Positions 18,120 to 25,771 of a stretch of 64,000 nucleotides of DNA are shown piece by piece. The notes beneath the pieces were generated by a model, which worked only from the letters and a program-made list of their open reading frames with translations, made no database searches and was not told the origin of the DNA. Origin of the DNA: Chloroflexota bacterium (lineage in GTDB: Bacteria; Chloroflexota; Dehalococcoidia; Lucifugimonadales; JADFKI01); contig VXNZ01000025.1 in assembly GCA_009840355.1 (NCBI GenBank), forward strand, positions 62,001 through 126,000. The letters run 5' to 3'. A program made the position numbers and the translations under genes. Numbering within the stretch: the first letter of the stretch is position 1; each line of letters begins with the position of its first letter.

Positions 18120-20381
18120 ATGCAAGAACTCCTACGCCAATACTTCGGTTATGACGAGTTCCGGCCTCTACAAGAAGAGATCATCGACAGCGTTCTGCGC
18201 GGTCGTGACACGCTCGTGATTATGCCTACCGGCGGCGGTAAGTCGTTGTGCTACCAGCTGCCCGCGCTGAAATTCGACGGCATAACACTGGTGGTATCGC
18301 CGCTGATTGCGCTGATGAAAGACCAGGTGGACGCGCTCAAGGCGAACGGCATCGCCGCGGAGTTCATCAACAGCACGCTAACATTCGCCGAAATCCGCCA
18401 CGTACAAGAGCTGGCGTACAGCGGCAATCTAAAGATACTGTACCTGGCACCGGAGCGACTTGCACTGCCCGACTTCCAGGCGTTCCTGAGGGGATTGGGT
18501 GTCAGCCTTGTGGCCGTGGACGAAGCACACTGCATATCAGAGTGGGGGCACGATTTCCGGCCGGACTACTACACGCTCGGCGACTTGCGGCGCAACATGC
18601 CCGATGTGCCGTTCATCGCGCTGACGGCGACCGCGACCGAGCGCGTGCGGCGCGACATCGTTTCGCAACTTGGCTTGCGAGCGAACCAAGAATACATCGC
18701 CAGCTTCGACCGCCCAAACTTGCGCTACGATGTGCGCCCAAAACGACAAGCGTTTGCGCAGTTGACCGATTTGCTCCGCGAGCGTAAGGGCGAATCCGCG
18801 ATTATCTATTGCTTCTCGCGCAATGACACGGAAGAATTGGCGGACAATCTGCGGCGGCAAGGCTTCAACGCGCTGCCGTACCACGCAGGCATGGATGCCG
18901 ATGCGCGGCGCGTCAACCAAGAGCGGTTCATCCGCGATGAGGTTGACATTATCGCCGCGACAATCGCGTTCGGCATGGGCATTGACAAGCCCGATGTGCG
19001 GCTGGTCGTGCACCAGGAATTGCCGAAAACGCTCGAGGCGTACTACCAGCAGACCGGACGCGCGGGACGGGACGGACTGCAGAGCGATTGCGTGCTCTTC
19101 TACTCGTATGGGGACAAAATCAAGCAGGACTTTTTCATCGAGCAGATTCGAGACGCCGCAGAGCAGCGGAACGCGCAGCAGAAATTGGCGCAGGTCATCG
19201 AATACTGCCAACTGAACACTTGCCGCCGACGTTTCTTGCTGGACTACTTCGGTGAAGCGATTGATGCGAGCGCTGGGGACTGCGGCGGCTGCGACGTATG
19301 CCTAGCCGAGCGCGAAGACTTTGACGCCACGATTATCGCGCAGAAGATTATGTCAGCGGTGATACGCACGGGGGAACGGTTTGGCGCGGGATACATCTCG
19401 TTGGTGCTACGCGGCTCCAAGGCGGAGCGGGTCATCAGACTTGGGCACGACAAGCTCAGCGTGTACGGTATCGTAAACGACTACGCAGACGGCGACATCC
19501 GCGAAATCTGCAGCATGCTGCTCGACACCGGCATGCTCTGCAATACCAGCACTGAGTACGCGACGCTAGGCGTAACGGCTGAGGGACGGGAGTTCCTGAA
19601 AACCCGCAACGAACTGACACTCAGCCGCAGGAAGAAGCAAGCAGCCGCCACAAGCAGCGGTACAGCGCGCAGACAGAAAGGTGCGGCAGAATACGACACG
19701 GCGCTGTTTGAACGCCTGCGCGCACTACGTCGTCGCATCGCATCCGAATCAGCCGTACCGCCCTATGTAGTATTCGGCGACGCTACATTGCAGCAGATGG
19801 CAAGCCGGATCCCGCAAGACTTAAACGCCATGTCGCGTATATCCGGCGTTGGCGCAGTGAAGCTACAGCGCTACGGCGACGAATTTCTGTCCGAGATATT
19901 GGGCTATGCCCAGGAGCACAATATCACCGCCAACACGGGAATGAGACGGCTTGAATACGCGGCCAGTGACGATGGGTTGCGCGAATCCACCTACGACAGC
20001 ACTCTGCGCCTGCTATCGAACGGGCTTTCAGTTGAAGAAGTGGCGCGTCAGCGTGGGCTTGCCACAGACACAATCATGGGACACATAGACCGGCTAGTCG
20101 AATCGGGAGAAGATATAGACTTGCGGCTTTACTTGCCACCGCCTGAGCGTACAAGAAGGATCCAAGATGCTATGCTCGCATCGGATTCCAAAAGCCTAGT
20201 TCCTGTAAAAGAAGCGTTGGGCGAGGATTACAGCTACGGGGAATTGCGTATCGTTCGCGCCTTCATGAATCAACAGGCAACTCATGACTCTGACGAATCC
20301 AAGTCATACAGCGTGGAGAAAATTCGCCAAGAAGACCCATCGGCGTATGAGAAGGGACCCAAGAAGAATACGATGAGTTGA
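18120..20381 (+). CDS. recQ: ATP-dependent DNA helicase RecQ, C-terminal tail frameshifted
   Basis: 753 residues. Superfamily 2 helicase core with Walker A 'MPTGGGKSLCYQLP', DEAH box 'VAVDEAHCISEWGHDFRPDY', motif VI 'QTGRAGRDG', then the RQC zinc site (C..C with CGGCDVC), winged helix and an HRDC domain ('MASRIPQDLNAMSRISGVG'). An HTH_40-type module follows at about 620-700. The reading ends with a non-family tail, EKGPKKNTMS, at TGA 20379-20381. In the -1 frame the sequence goes on for another 35 or so codons with a helix-turn-helix (see the separate entry). RecQ unwinds DNA during recombination and fork repair. The core is intact and it is likely functional even if the tail is lost. Confidence 0.93.
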   Translation: MQELLRQYFGYDEFRPLQEEIIDSVLRGRDTLVIMPTGGGKSLCYQLPALKFDGITLVVSPLIALMKDQVDALKANGIAAEFINSTLTFAEIRHVQELAYSGNLKILYLAPERLALPDFQAFLRGLGVSLVAVDEAHCISEWGHDFRPDYYTLGDLRRNMPDVPFIALTATATERVRRDIVSQLGLRANQEYIASFDRPNLRYDVRPKRQAFAQLTDLLRERKGESAIIYCFSRNDTEELADNLRRQGFNALPYHAGMDADARRVNQERFIRDEVDIIAATIAFGMGIDKPDVRLVVHQELPKTLEAYYQQTGRAGRDGLQSDCVLFYSYGDKIKQDFFIEQIRDAAEQRNAQQKLAQVIEYCQLNTCRRRFLLDYFGEAIDASAGDCGGCDVCLAEREDFDATIIAQKIMSAVIRTGERFGAGYISLVLRGSKAERVIRLGHDKLSVYGIVNDYADGDIREICSMLLDTGMLCNTSTEYATLGVTAEGREFLKTRNELTLSRRKKQAAATSSGTARRQKGAAEYDTALFERLRALRRRIASESAVPPYVVFGDATLQQMASRIPQDLNAMSRISGVGAVKLQRYGDEFLSEILGYAQEHNITANTGMRRLEYAASDDGLRESTYDSTLRLLSNGLSVEEVARQRGLATDTIMGHIDRLVESGEDIDLRLYLPPPERTRRIQDAMLASDSKSLVPVKEALGEDYSYGELRIVRAFMNQQATHDSDESKSYSVEKIRQEDPSAYEKGPKKNTMS

Positions 20382-20488
20382 AGCGACTGCACGACACGGG
20401 ATTGAGCGTATCGGAACTTGCGGAACGCTTTGGTCGCAATCATGGCGCAATCCGGTCAAGATTGCGAAAACTCTTGCATGATGAATAA
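20352..20488 (+). pseudogene. Out-of-frame C-terminal HTH segment of recQ
   Basis: Reading one base back from the recQ frame gives TQEEYDELKRLHDTG, then LSVSELAERFGRNHGAIRS, then a short basic end and TAA at 20486-20488. This is a helix-turn-helix of the kind found at the ends of bacterial helicases. It is coding-like right up to the shift, and the recQ frame itself becomes meaningless there. A one-base deletion, real or in the assembly, between about 20345 and 20365 explains both. No heptameric slippery site is visible. Confidence 0.65.
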
Positions 20489-20515
20489 CAGATGACTAAC
20501 CCATCAGGAGACTGC

Positions 20516-21550
20516 ATGAAATTCGGAGACTTCCTATTTCCTGAAAGCAGGACGCCGGACACCGATTACCAAGTTGTGAATGATGCGCTTGCCGAGACGG
20601 AGTTGGCGGAGCGTCTGGACTACCATTCCGTCTGGCTTGGCGAGCATCATTTTGACGGGGTCTGCACCTACGCGGACCCGATGGCATTTGGCGGTGCAGT
20701 GGTGGCGCGGACTAAGCGGGTGCGCGTGGGCTTCTCGGCGGTGCAGACGGCGTTTCACCATCCGGTCAGACTCGCTGAGCAAATCGCGCTGCTAGACAAC
20801 CTGAGCGGCGGTCGAATAATGGTTGGCACGGCTCGGGGGTCGGCGTTCAATCGGTATGAGTATCGCGGGTACGGAGTGAAGTATGAGGACGCTCAATCGC
20901 GGCTGCTCGAAGCGGAGCGGATATTGGTGAAGGCGTGGTCGGGCGAGCGCGTTCATCACAAGGGGACACACTGGGATATGGAGATTCCGGTACTGCGCCC
21001 TAAGGTCGTACAGAAACCGTACCCGCCGCTGATACGCGCAATCGCGAGCGAAGGGTCGCTGCTGGATATGGCAAGACAGGGCAGGCCCTTCATGCTGTCG
21101 ATGCAGCCTGTGGACAAGGTACAGCGCATGTTCGACATGTATCGCGGCGCGATGTCGGATGCGGGGTACGATGACGATGCCGTCGCAAGGGCTACATCCA
21201 ACTGCTGGATTTGGTTCAACGGCGTGGTAGCGGCTACGGACGCAGAGGCGGCAGAGATTGCGCGTCCGGCATACGCGGATAGCATGCGGCATATACTGGG
21301 TGGGCGCGTGAGGATGAACACCGCTGCCGAGCAAGCGGAGGTGGAAACGATATACGCTGGTTCGGACGCAGGCCCTGAGGATGACCTTGTGTACGGCTCG
21401 CCGGATACGGTATCGGAAGCAGTAGCTGCGCTCCGAGATGCCGGCGCGGGCGGAGTGATGATCCAGTTTCGGATTGGCGACATGTCGTGGGGCGCAATGG
21501 AGAGCAGCATGCGGCTGTTCGCGGAGCAGGTGATGCCGCGATTCACCTAA
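20516..21550 (+). CDS. LLM-class flavin-dependent oxidoreductase (luciferase-like)
   Basis: 344 residues from ATG 20516 with CAGGAG upstream; an earlier ATG at 20492 lacks a site. It has the luciferase-like TIM barrel: MKFGDFLFPESRTP, 'LDYHSVWLGEHHFD', 'RTKRVRVGFSAVQTAFHHP' and 'LDNLSGGRIMVGTARG'. Members use FMN or F420 to oxidise organic compounds, often with C-C, C-N or C-S cleavage. The substrate is unknown. Followed by an ABM-domain monooxygenase 86 bp downstream, a plausible functional partner. Confidence 0.88.
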   Translation: MKFGDFLFPESRTPDTDYQVVNDALAETELAERLDYHSVWLGEHHFDGVCTYADPMAFGGAVVARTKRVRVGFSAVQTAFHHPVRLAEQIALLDNLSGGRIMVGTARGSAFNRYEYRGYGVKYEDAQSRLLEAERILVKAWSGERVHHKGTHWDMEIPVLRPKVVQKPYPPLIRAIASEGSLLDMARQGRPFMLSMQPVDKVQRMFDMYRGAMSDAGYDDDAVARATSNCWIWFNGVVAATDAEAAEIARPAYADSMRHILGGRVRMNTAAEQAEVETIYAGSDAGPEDDLVYGSPDTVSEAVAALRDAGAGGVMIQFRIGDMSWGAMESSMRLFAEQVMPRFT

Positions 21551-21636
21551 GGGGCTACTAACATCGATGAACAGGATGGACAGGATGGGACAGTGGAAAT
21601 ATAATGCGGATTATTCTATGAACAAGGGAGAGATAC

Positions 21637-21978
21637 ATGCACGCGATATTTGTAACGATAAACATCAAGCCGGGCTTCCGCGAGCAGTTCAAAGAGGCGA
21701 GCCTTGGGGACAGCCAGGGCAGCGTCAGGGATGAGCCGGGCTGCATGCGGTTCGACATCCTCGAGGACAAGACGAACCCTAATCGGTTCTACCTGTATGA
21801 AGTCTATGTGGACGAAGACGCGCACATGGTCGCGCACCGCAACGCGCCGCACTACAAGAAGTGGCGCGAGACCGTGCAGGACATGTTCGACGGCGATACA
21901 CAGGCGATCCCGATGAACACCGTCTTCCCATCGGACGGCGGCTGGCAGGCACAGAAGCCGGGCTTACTCAACTGGTAG
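21637..21978 (+). CDS. Antibiotic biosynthesis monooxygenase (ABM) domain protein
   Basis: 113 residues with the ferredoxin-like ABM fold: 'HAIFVTINIKPGFREQF', 'GSVRDEPGCMRFDILED', 'NRFYLYEVYVDEDAHMVAHRNAPHY' (split here for length into two adjacent strands) and a C-terminal tail ending in PGLLNW. GGGAG precedes ATG 21637. These small cofactor-free enzymes oxidise quinols or act as LsrG-like isomerases. Which applies here is not known. Confidence 0.85.
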   Translation: MHAIFVTINIKPGFREQFKEASLGDSQGSVRDEPGCMRFDILEDKTNPNRFYLYEVYVDEDAHMVAHRNAPHYKKWRETVQDMFDGDTQAIPMNTVFPSDGGWQAQKPGLLNW

Positions 21979-22090
21979 CAGGCTATTGCCGCCCATATAA
22001 TGCCGTGGTCCGGTACGGATTGTGGTTATTCGTGGCAAGGCGTATATTGTCGTCAGAGACGGTGCGCCAAAGCACCGGTTAGGTGAGAAC

Positions 22091-23053
22091 ATGACAGGAA
22101 AACAGACGCACCGCAACAATTCCCATAATCGAACAAGTGTTGAATTCGACAAGGACATGATGGACGCGGCCGTAATTCCGGGGGGAGATTACATTCCGGA
22201 TTCGGAGCCGCTTGAAGACCCGATAAGTATAGCCCCTTATGACCGCGCCAGATACTTCAGGGAGAACATCTACCCCTACGCCGAGCGCATGCCAAGGCGA
22301 GAGTATGAGTCTCAGAAGCAAGCCCTTCAGATAGAGCTTATGAAGCTTCAGAACTCTATGAGGGAGACCGGCGACAGGGCGATTATCCTCTTCGAGGGGC
22401 GAGACGCAGCGGGCAAGGGTGGCACAATCAGACGCTTCATGGAGCACTGGAATCCGCGGACGGCACGCGTCGTGGCGCTGGACAAGCCATCCGAAGTGGA
22501 AGCCGGTCAATGGTACTTCCAGCGCTACATCCGCCACTTCCCCACTTCGGGCGAGGTTGTCTTGTTTGACCGCTCGTGGTACAACCGCGCGGGAGTCGAG
22601 CGTGTGATGGGTTTCTCCTCCGATCCTGACTATAGGCTGTTCATGCGGCACGTGCCTATGCTGGAGCGCATGATTGTTGACAGCGGCATCAAGCTCATCA
22701 AGCTGTACTTTTCGGTCAGCCAGAAGGAGCAGCTAAGGAGATTCCAGTCGCGTTCCAGCGATCCGCTGAAGCAGTGGAAGGTAAGTCCAGTCGATATTAG
22801 GTCGATAGACAAGTGGCGGGAGTACACGGAGGCGAAGGAAGCGATGTTTCTGCTGACGAACTTCGAGGTCGCGCCGTGGACCATCATCAAATCGGACGAC
22901 AAGAAGCGCGCGCGCATCAACGCGATGCGGCATCTAGTCAATGTAATGGACTATCAAGGCAAAGACCCGGATGTCGCGCACGCGCCGGATCCGTCCATCG
23001 TAGCCTATTCGCACGAAGTCTATACGGCAGGTGCGCCAATTCAACAGGACTAG
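22091..23053 (+). CDS. ppk2: Polyphosphate kinase 2 family protein
   Basis: 320 residues from ATG 22091; the open frame starts earlier but without a ribosome binding site. PPK2 uses polyphosphate to phosphorylate nucleotides. Walker A is 'FEGRDAAGKGGTI', the lid/base motif 'FPTSGEVVLFDRSWYNRAGVE' is Walker B with the family Arg, and 'SDDKKRARINAMRHL' is at the C-terminus. The length and the complete single domain suit PPK2 class I, which makes GTP or ATP from GDP or ADP. The first 45 residues are polar and variable. Confidence 0.9.
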   Translation: MTGKQTHRNNSHNRTSVEFDKDMMDAAVIPGGDYIPDSEPLEDPISIAPYDRARYFRENIYPYAERMPRREYESQKQALQIELMKLQNSMRETGDRAIILFEGRDAAGKGGTIRRFMEHWNPRTARVVALDKPSEVEAGQWYFQRYIRHFPTSGEVVLFDRSWYNRAGVERVMGFSSDPDYRLFMRHVPMLERMIVDSGIKLIKLYFSVSQKEQLRRFQSRSSDPLKQWKVSPVDIRSIDKWREYTEAKEAMFLLTNFEVAPWTIIKSDDKKRARINAMRHLVNVMDYQGKDPDVAHAPDPSIVAYSHEVYTAGAPIQQD

Positions 23054-23119
23054 CAGCGCGCGGCGCACGGCACAATGCCGTCAGTCGGCGCGTCAATTTA
23101 CCATACATTCCTACTAATC

Positions 23120-23177
23120 GTCCCTTCTTTCTTGACTGGAAATCCATCGGAAATCCGCGATAGAAGAAGGGACTTTT
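23120..23177 (+). terminator. Candidate hairpin terminator after ppk2
   Basis: GTCCCTTCTT pairs with AAGAAGGGAC at 23164-23173, followed by TTTT. The 30-odd base loop holds a direct repeat of GGAAATCC. The loop is long for a standard terminator, so this may also be a repeat element. Confidence 0.4.
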
Positions 23178-23215
23178 CGTGTCCAAAATCTGATGCAATC
23201 GCGTCCTAGCTCCCC

Positions 23216-23244
23216 TTGACAAATCGCTACAAATGTTCTGCAAT
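23216..23244 (+). promoter_or_regulatory. Sigma-70-like promoter for the BNR-repeat gene
   Basis: TTGACA, 17-base spacer, TGCAAT, 59 bases before the ATG at 23303. A perfect -35 hexamer. One arm of a 12-base inverted repeat lies in the spacer (next entry). Confidence 0.6.
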
Positions 23245-23285
23245 GTATGCAGGAACCACATAAATGCAATTTAAGAACATTTGTA
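23228..23285. promoter_or_regulatory. 12-base inverted repeat across the promoter and leader
   Basis: TACAAATGTTCT at 23228-23239 and its exact reverse complement at 23274-23285, 34 bases apart. The first arm overlaps the promoter spacer; the second is just before the ribosome binding site. Two binding sites for a regulator or an RNA hairpin are both possible. Confidence 0.45.
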
Positions 23286-23302
23286 AAACGAGAGGTCAAG
23301 CG

Positions 23303-24436
23303 ATGTCGCAGAAGAATGGGGTTAGCAAGCCGGATGTGGCGCTGCTTGTGGGCACACGAAAGGGCGCGTTCGTGCTGTCGAGCGATAGCAAGCGCAAGAA
23401 GTGGGAGTTGTCCGAGGTGTACTGCCGCGGCGGCGATGTGTACCACTTCGTGCAGGACCGGCGCAACGGCGGCACAGTGTACGCCGCGGTCAACTAAACG
23501 GTATGGGGCGCTGAGGTGCACATCAGCGAAGACTTGGGCGGCACTTGGCGCACGGCAGAAAATCCGCCCAAGTTCGAGAACAGGGACGGTAAGACTCTCA
23601 ACAAGATTTGGCACATCGCGCCCGGCCGCGCGAGCGAGCCCGGCGTGCTTTACGCCGGCGCAGATCCGGCATCGCTGTTTCGCAGCAACGACGACGGCGA
23701 GAACTGGGAAGAAATTCGCAGCGTCGCCGACCATCCGACGAACGAGCACTGGTTTGGCGGAATGGGCGGACTTTGCTTGCACAGCATCGCCCTCGACGAG
23801 CGCAATCCAGCGCGAATGTGGGTCGGCATGTCAGCGGTGGGCGTATTCGGCACGAGAGACGGCGGCGAGACATGGACGCCGCAGAACAAGAATGTCCGCG
23901 CCGACTTCATACCTGGCGCAGAAGACCCAGAGTACGGGCAGTGTCCACATAAAGTGCTCAGTCATACGGCGCGGGAAGGCTTGATTTACCAACAGAACCA
24001 TTGTGGCGTGTATCGCACGGACGACGGCGGAGACACGTGGCACGACATCACAGATGGCTTGCCGTCGAGGTTCGGCATGGCGCTTGGCTTGCACCCGCAC
24101 GACGCCGATACGCTCTATGTGCTGCCCGAAGACAATGTGCTCGCGGATGGCGAGGTTGGCGGCGATTTTCGCATCGTCAGCGGCAACAAGTTCCGCGTGT
24201 TCCGCAGCCGCGACGGTGGCAGAAACTGGGAGGCACTAACGAACGGCTTGCCGCAGAAGAATGCCTACTTGCACAGCATGCGCGAAGGCATGGCGACCGA
24301 CTTGCTCGGTCCGTGCGGCGTCTATCTCGGCACGACTAACGGGCAAATCTTCTACAGCCGCGACGAAGGTGACAGCTGGGAGCTGATGATAGACAACCTG
24401 CCGCCCATCAACTCCCTTGAAGTGGCGCACTTCTAA
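23303..24436 (+). pseudogene. BNR/sialidase-like repeat protein interrupted by an in-frame TAA
   Basis: From ATG 23303 (GAGG upstream) the frame reads a beta-propeller of the BNR/VPS10 type: an opening 'VALLVGTRKGAFVLSSD', then repeated Asp-box units such as 'SRDGGRNWEAL', 'TDDGGDTWHDI' and 'SRDEGDSWELM'. A TAA at 23495-23497 interrupts it after 'GTVYAAVN'. The same frame continues without a gap as 'TVWGAEVHISEDLGGTW' to 24436, and family proteins are continuous across this point. No insertion or deletion is needed: a single base change explains it. TAA is not a recoding codon for selenocysteine or pyrrolysine. An internal restart would lose the first blade. The full protein would be 377 residues, resembling WD40/YVTN-like exo-sialidase-fold proteins without a clear enzyme assignment. 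Confidence 0.8.
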
Positions 24437-24572
24437 TCGCTTGTATGCAGCGTATTTGCCCGACCGCAATTGAAGATTTCTCCCACATATTGACCTTTTA
24501 CCTTCCCTTCCCCTCGCTGAGGCTGACAGGACTAGGCAAATGGTGCAATTGAAGGCGGAAGGCACGCCGTAA

Positions 24573-24600
24573 GTAGGGGCGACCGGCCGGTCGCCCCTAC
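24573..24600. repeat. 28-base perfect palindromic repeat, copy A
   Basis: GTAGGGGCGACCGG followed at once by its exact reverse complement. It lies between the convergent BNR and LLM genes and could serve as a hairpin on either strand. An imperfect second copy is at 47728. Similar intergenic palindromes are scattered in many bacterial genomes. Confidence 0.75.
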
Positions 24601-24645
24601 GAACGAAATCAAATTTTTAAATTTTTGACAAAGACAAAGAGTATA

Positions 24646-25665
24646 TTATTTATAGAACGATTGATTGACATAATGGTTTTCATGTTCGCGCAGAAGCGTC
24701 AGCTGGCGCAGTACCCTGTCCTGAGGCAAGCCGGGCCATTGCATGCGGAAGATAATGTAGTTCGCGCCTAGTTCGGATTCATAGCGGCGTATTTCGTCCA
24801 CGATGTCGCTCGGCGAGCCTATCAGGAAGCGGTCGCGTGCCAAGTCCTCAAACGGCACGCGGAAGCTCTCCTCACCGGGCAGCGCCTTGTCCTGCCCCCA
24901 CGATGCGTAAGCAGCGTACTTGCTTTCGAGATACGGGCGGCTCTCGGCTATCGCAGTCGCGCGGTCTTCGGCGACATACATTTCGCGGAACATCGGCATT
25001 GCGTCCGGCGCAGTCTTCCCTACCCTGTCCAACTCGGCATTGTACACCGCAATCTGCCGGTCAATAGTGGACATCGTGGCGTGTGGGTTGATAAACCACG
25101 GATTGCCCCAGCGAGCGGCGCGGCGAATGGCGACATCGTTGTTCGCCGCAACCCATATCGGCGGGTGCGGCTTGCGTGTGGGACGCGTTACGGGCCGCAC
25201 TTTGGGCAGCCGATAATACTTGCCGTCATACTCCACCTCGTCTTCCGTCCAGAGCAGCTTCATCAATTCAAGCGATTCGCGCAGCCGTCCTACGCGCTCG
25301 TTGGACTTGATACCGAACGCGGCAAACTCTTCGTCGCGATAGCCCAACCCGACACCGAAGATAAAGCGTCCATTGCAGATGGCGTCCATCGTGGCGACAT
25401 TCTCAGCGATGTCAACCGGGTTGTGCAGCGGCACGAGTATGACGGCGGCGGCAATCTCCATATCGCCGGCGTCCGCAGCCATGCGCGCTAAGAACGGTAG
25501 CGTCGCGGGCTGTGCGTACGGCGCGGACAGGAAGTGCTGGCCGGTACAGATGAGGTCGAAGCCGGCATCGCGCGCAGCGCGCACCTGGGCTACGCTGTCG
25601 TCAATCTGCCGGGCGAGCGATTCTTCGGGCGATATTTGCACCCCTAGGAATATGCCGAATTTCAT
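24646..25665 (-). CDS. LLM-class flavin/F420-dependent oxidoreductase
   Basis: 339 residues with AGGA before ATG 25665. Luciferase-like motifs: MKFGIFLGVQISPEES, 'GFDLICTGQHFLSAPYAQP', 'VILVPLHNPVDIAENVATMD' and 'GRFIFGVGLGYRDEEFAAFG'. The 'HPPIWVAANNDVAIRRAARWG' segment is the phosphate-binding region. Sequence differs clearly from the LLM protein at 20516. The substrate is unknown. Confidence 0.88.
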   Translation of the reverse strand: MKFGIFLGVQISPEESLARQIDDSVAQVRAARDAGFDLICTGQHFLSAPYAQPATLPFLARMAADAGDMEIAAAVILVPLHNPVDIAENVATMDAICNGRFIFGVGLGYRDEEFAAFGIKSNERVGRLRESLELMKLLWTEDEVEYDGKYYRLPKVRPVTRPTRKPHPPIWVAANNDVAIRRAARWGNPWFINPHATMSTIDRQIAVYNAELDRVGKTAPDAMPMFREMYVAEDRATAIAESRPYLESKYAAYASWGQDKALPGEESFRVPFEDLARDRFLIGSPSDIVDEIRRYESELGANYIIFRMQWPGLPQDRVLRQLTLLREHENHYVNQSFYK

Positions 25666-25730
25666 GGTTTCGTCCTTTCGGGTTCGTTTCTACCCTTACA
25701 TGGGATAGATAGGATGGAGAGGATATTCAC

Positions 25731-25765
25731 CTCCATCCTAACCTTCCCCCTTGATGGGGAAGGGA
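25731..25765 (-). repeat. Dispersed imperfect-dyad repeat, copy 3
   Basis: Minus strand CCTTCCCCATCAAGGGGGAAG, then GTTAGGATGGAGG. Best-preserved copy of the family; it may also act as a hairpin after mutL, although no T-run follows. Confidence 0.5.
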
Positions 25766-25771
25766 CTTAGG

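Noticed and set aside
20345-20381. Programmed -1 frameshift in recQ
   Set aside because: No X XXY YYZ heptamer or strong downstream structure could be seen; a one-base deletion is simpler.
23495-23497. Recoding of the BNR-gene stop as selenocysteine, because selB is present
   Set aside because: The codon is TAA, which is not used for Sec (TGA) or pyrrolysine (TAG).
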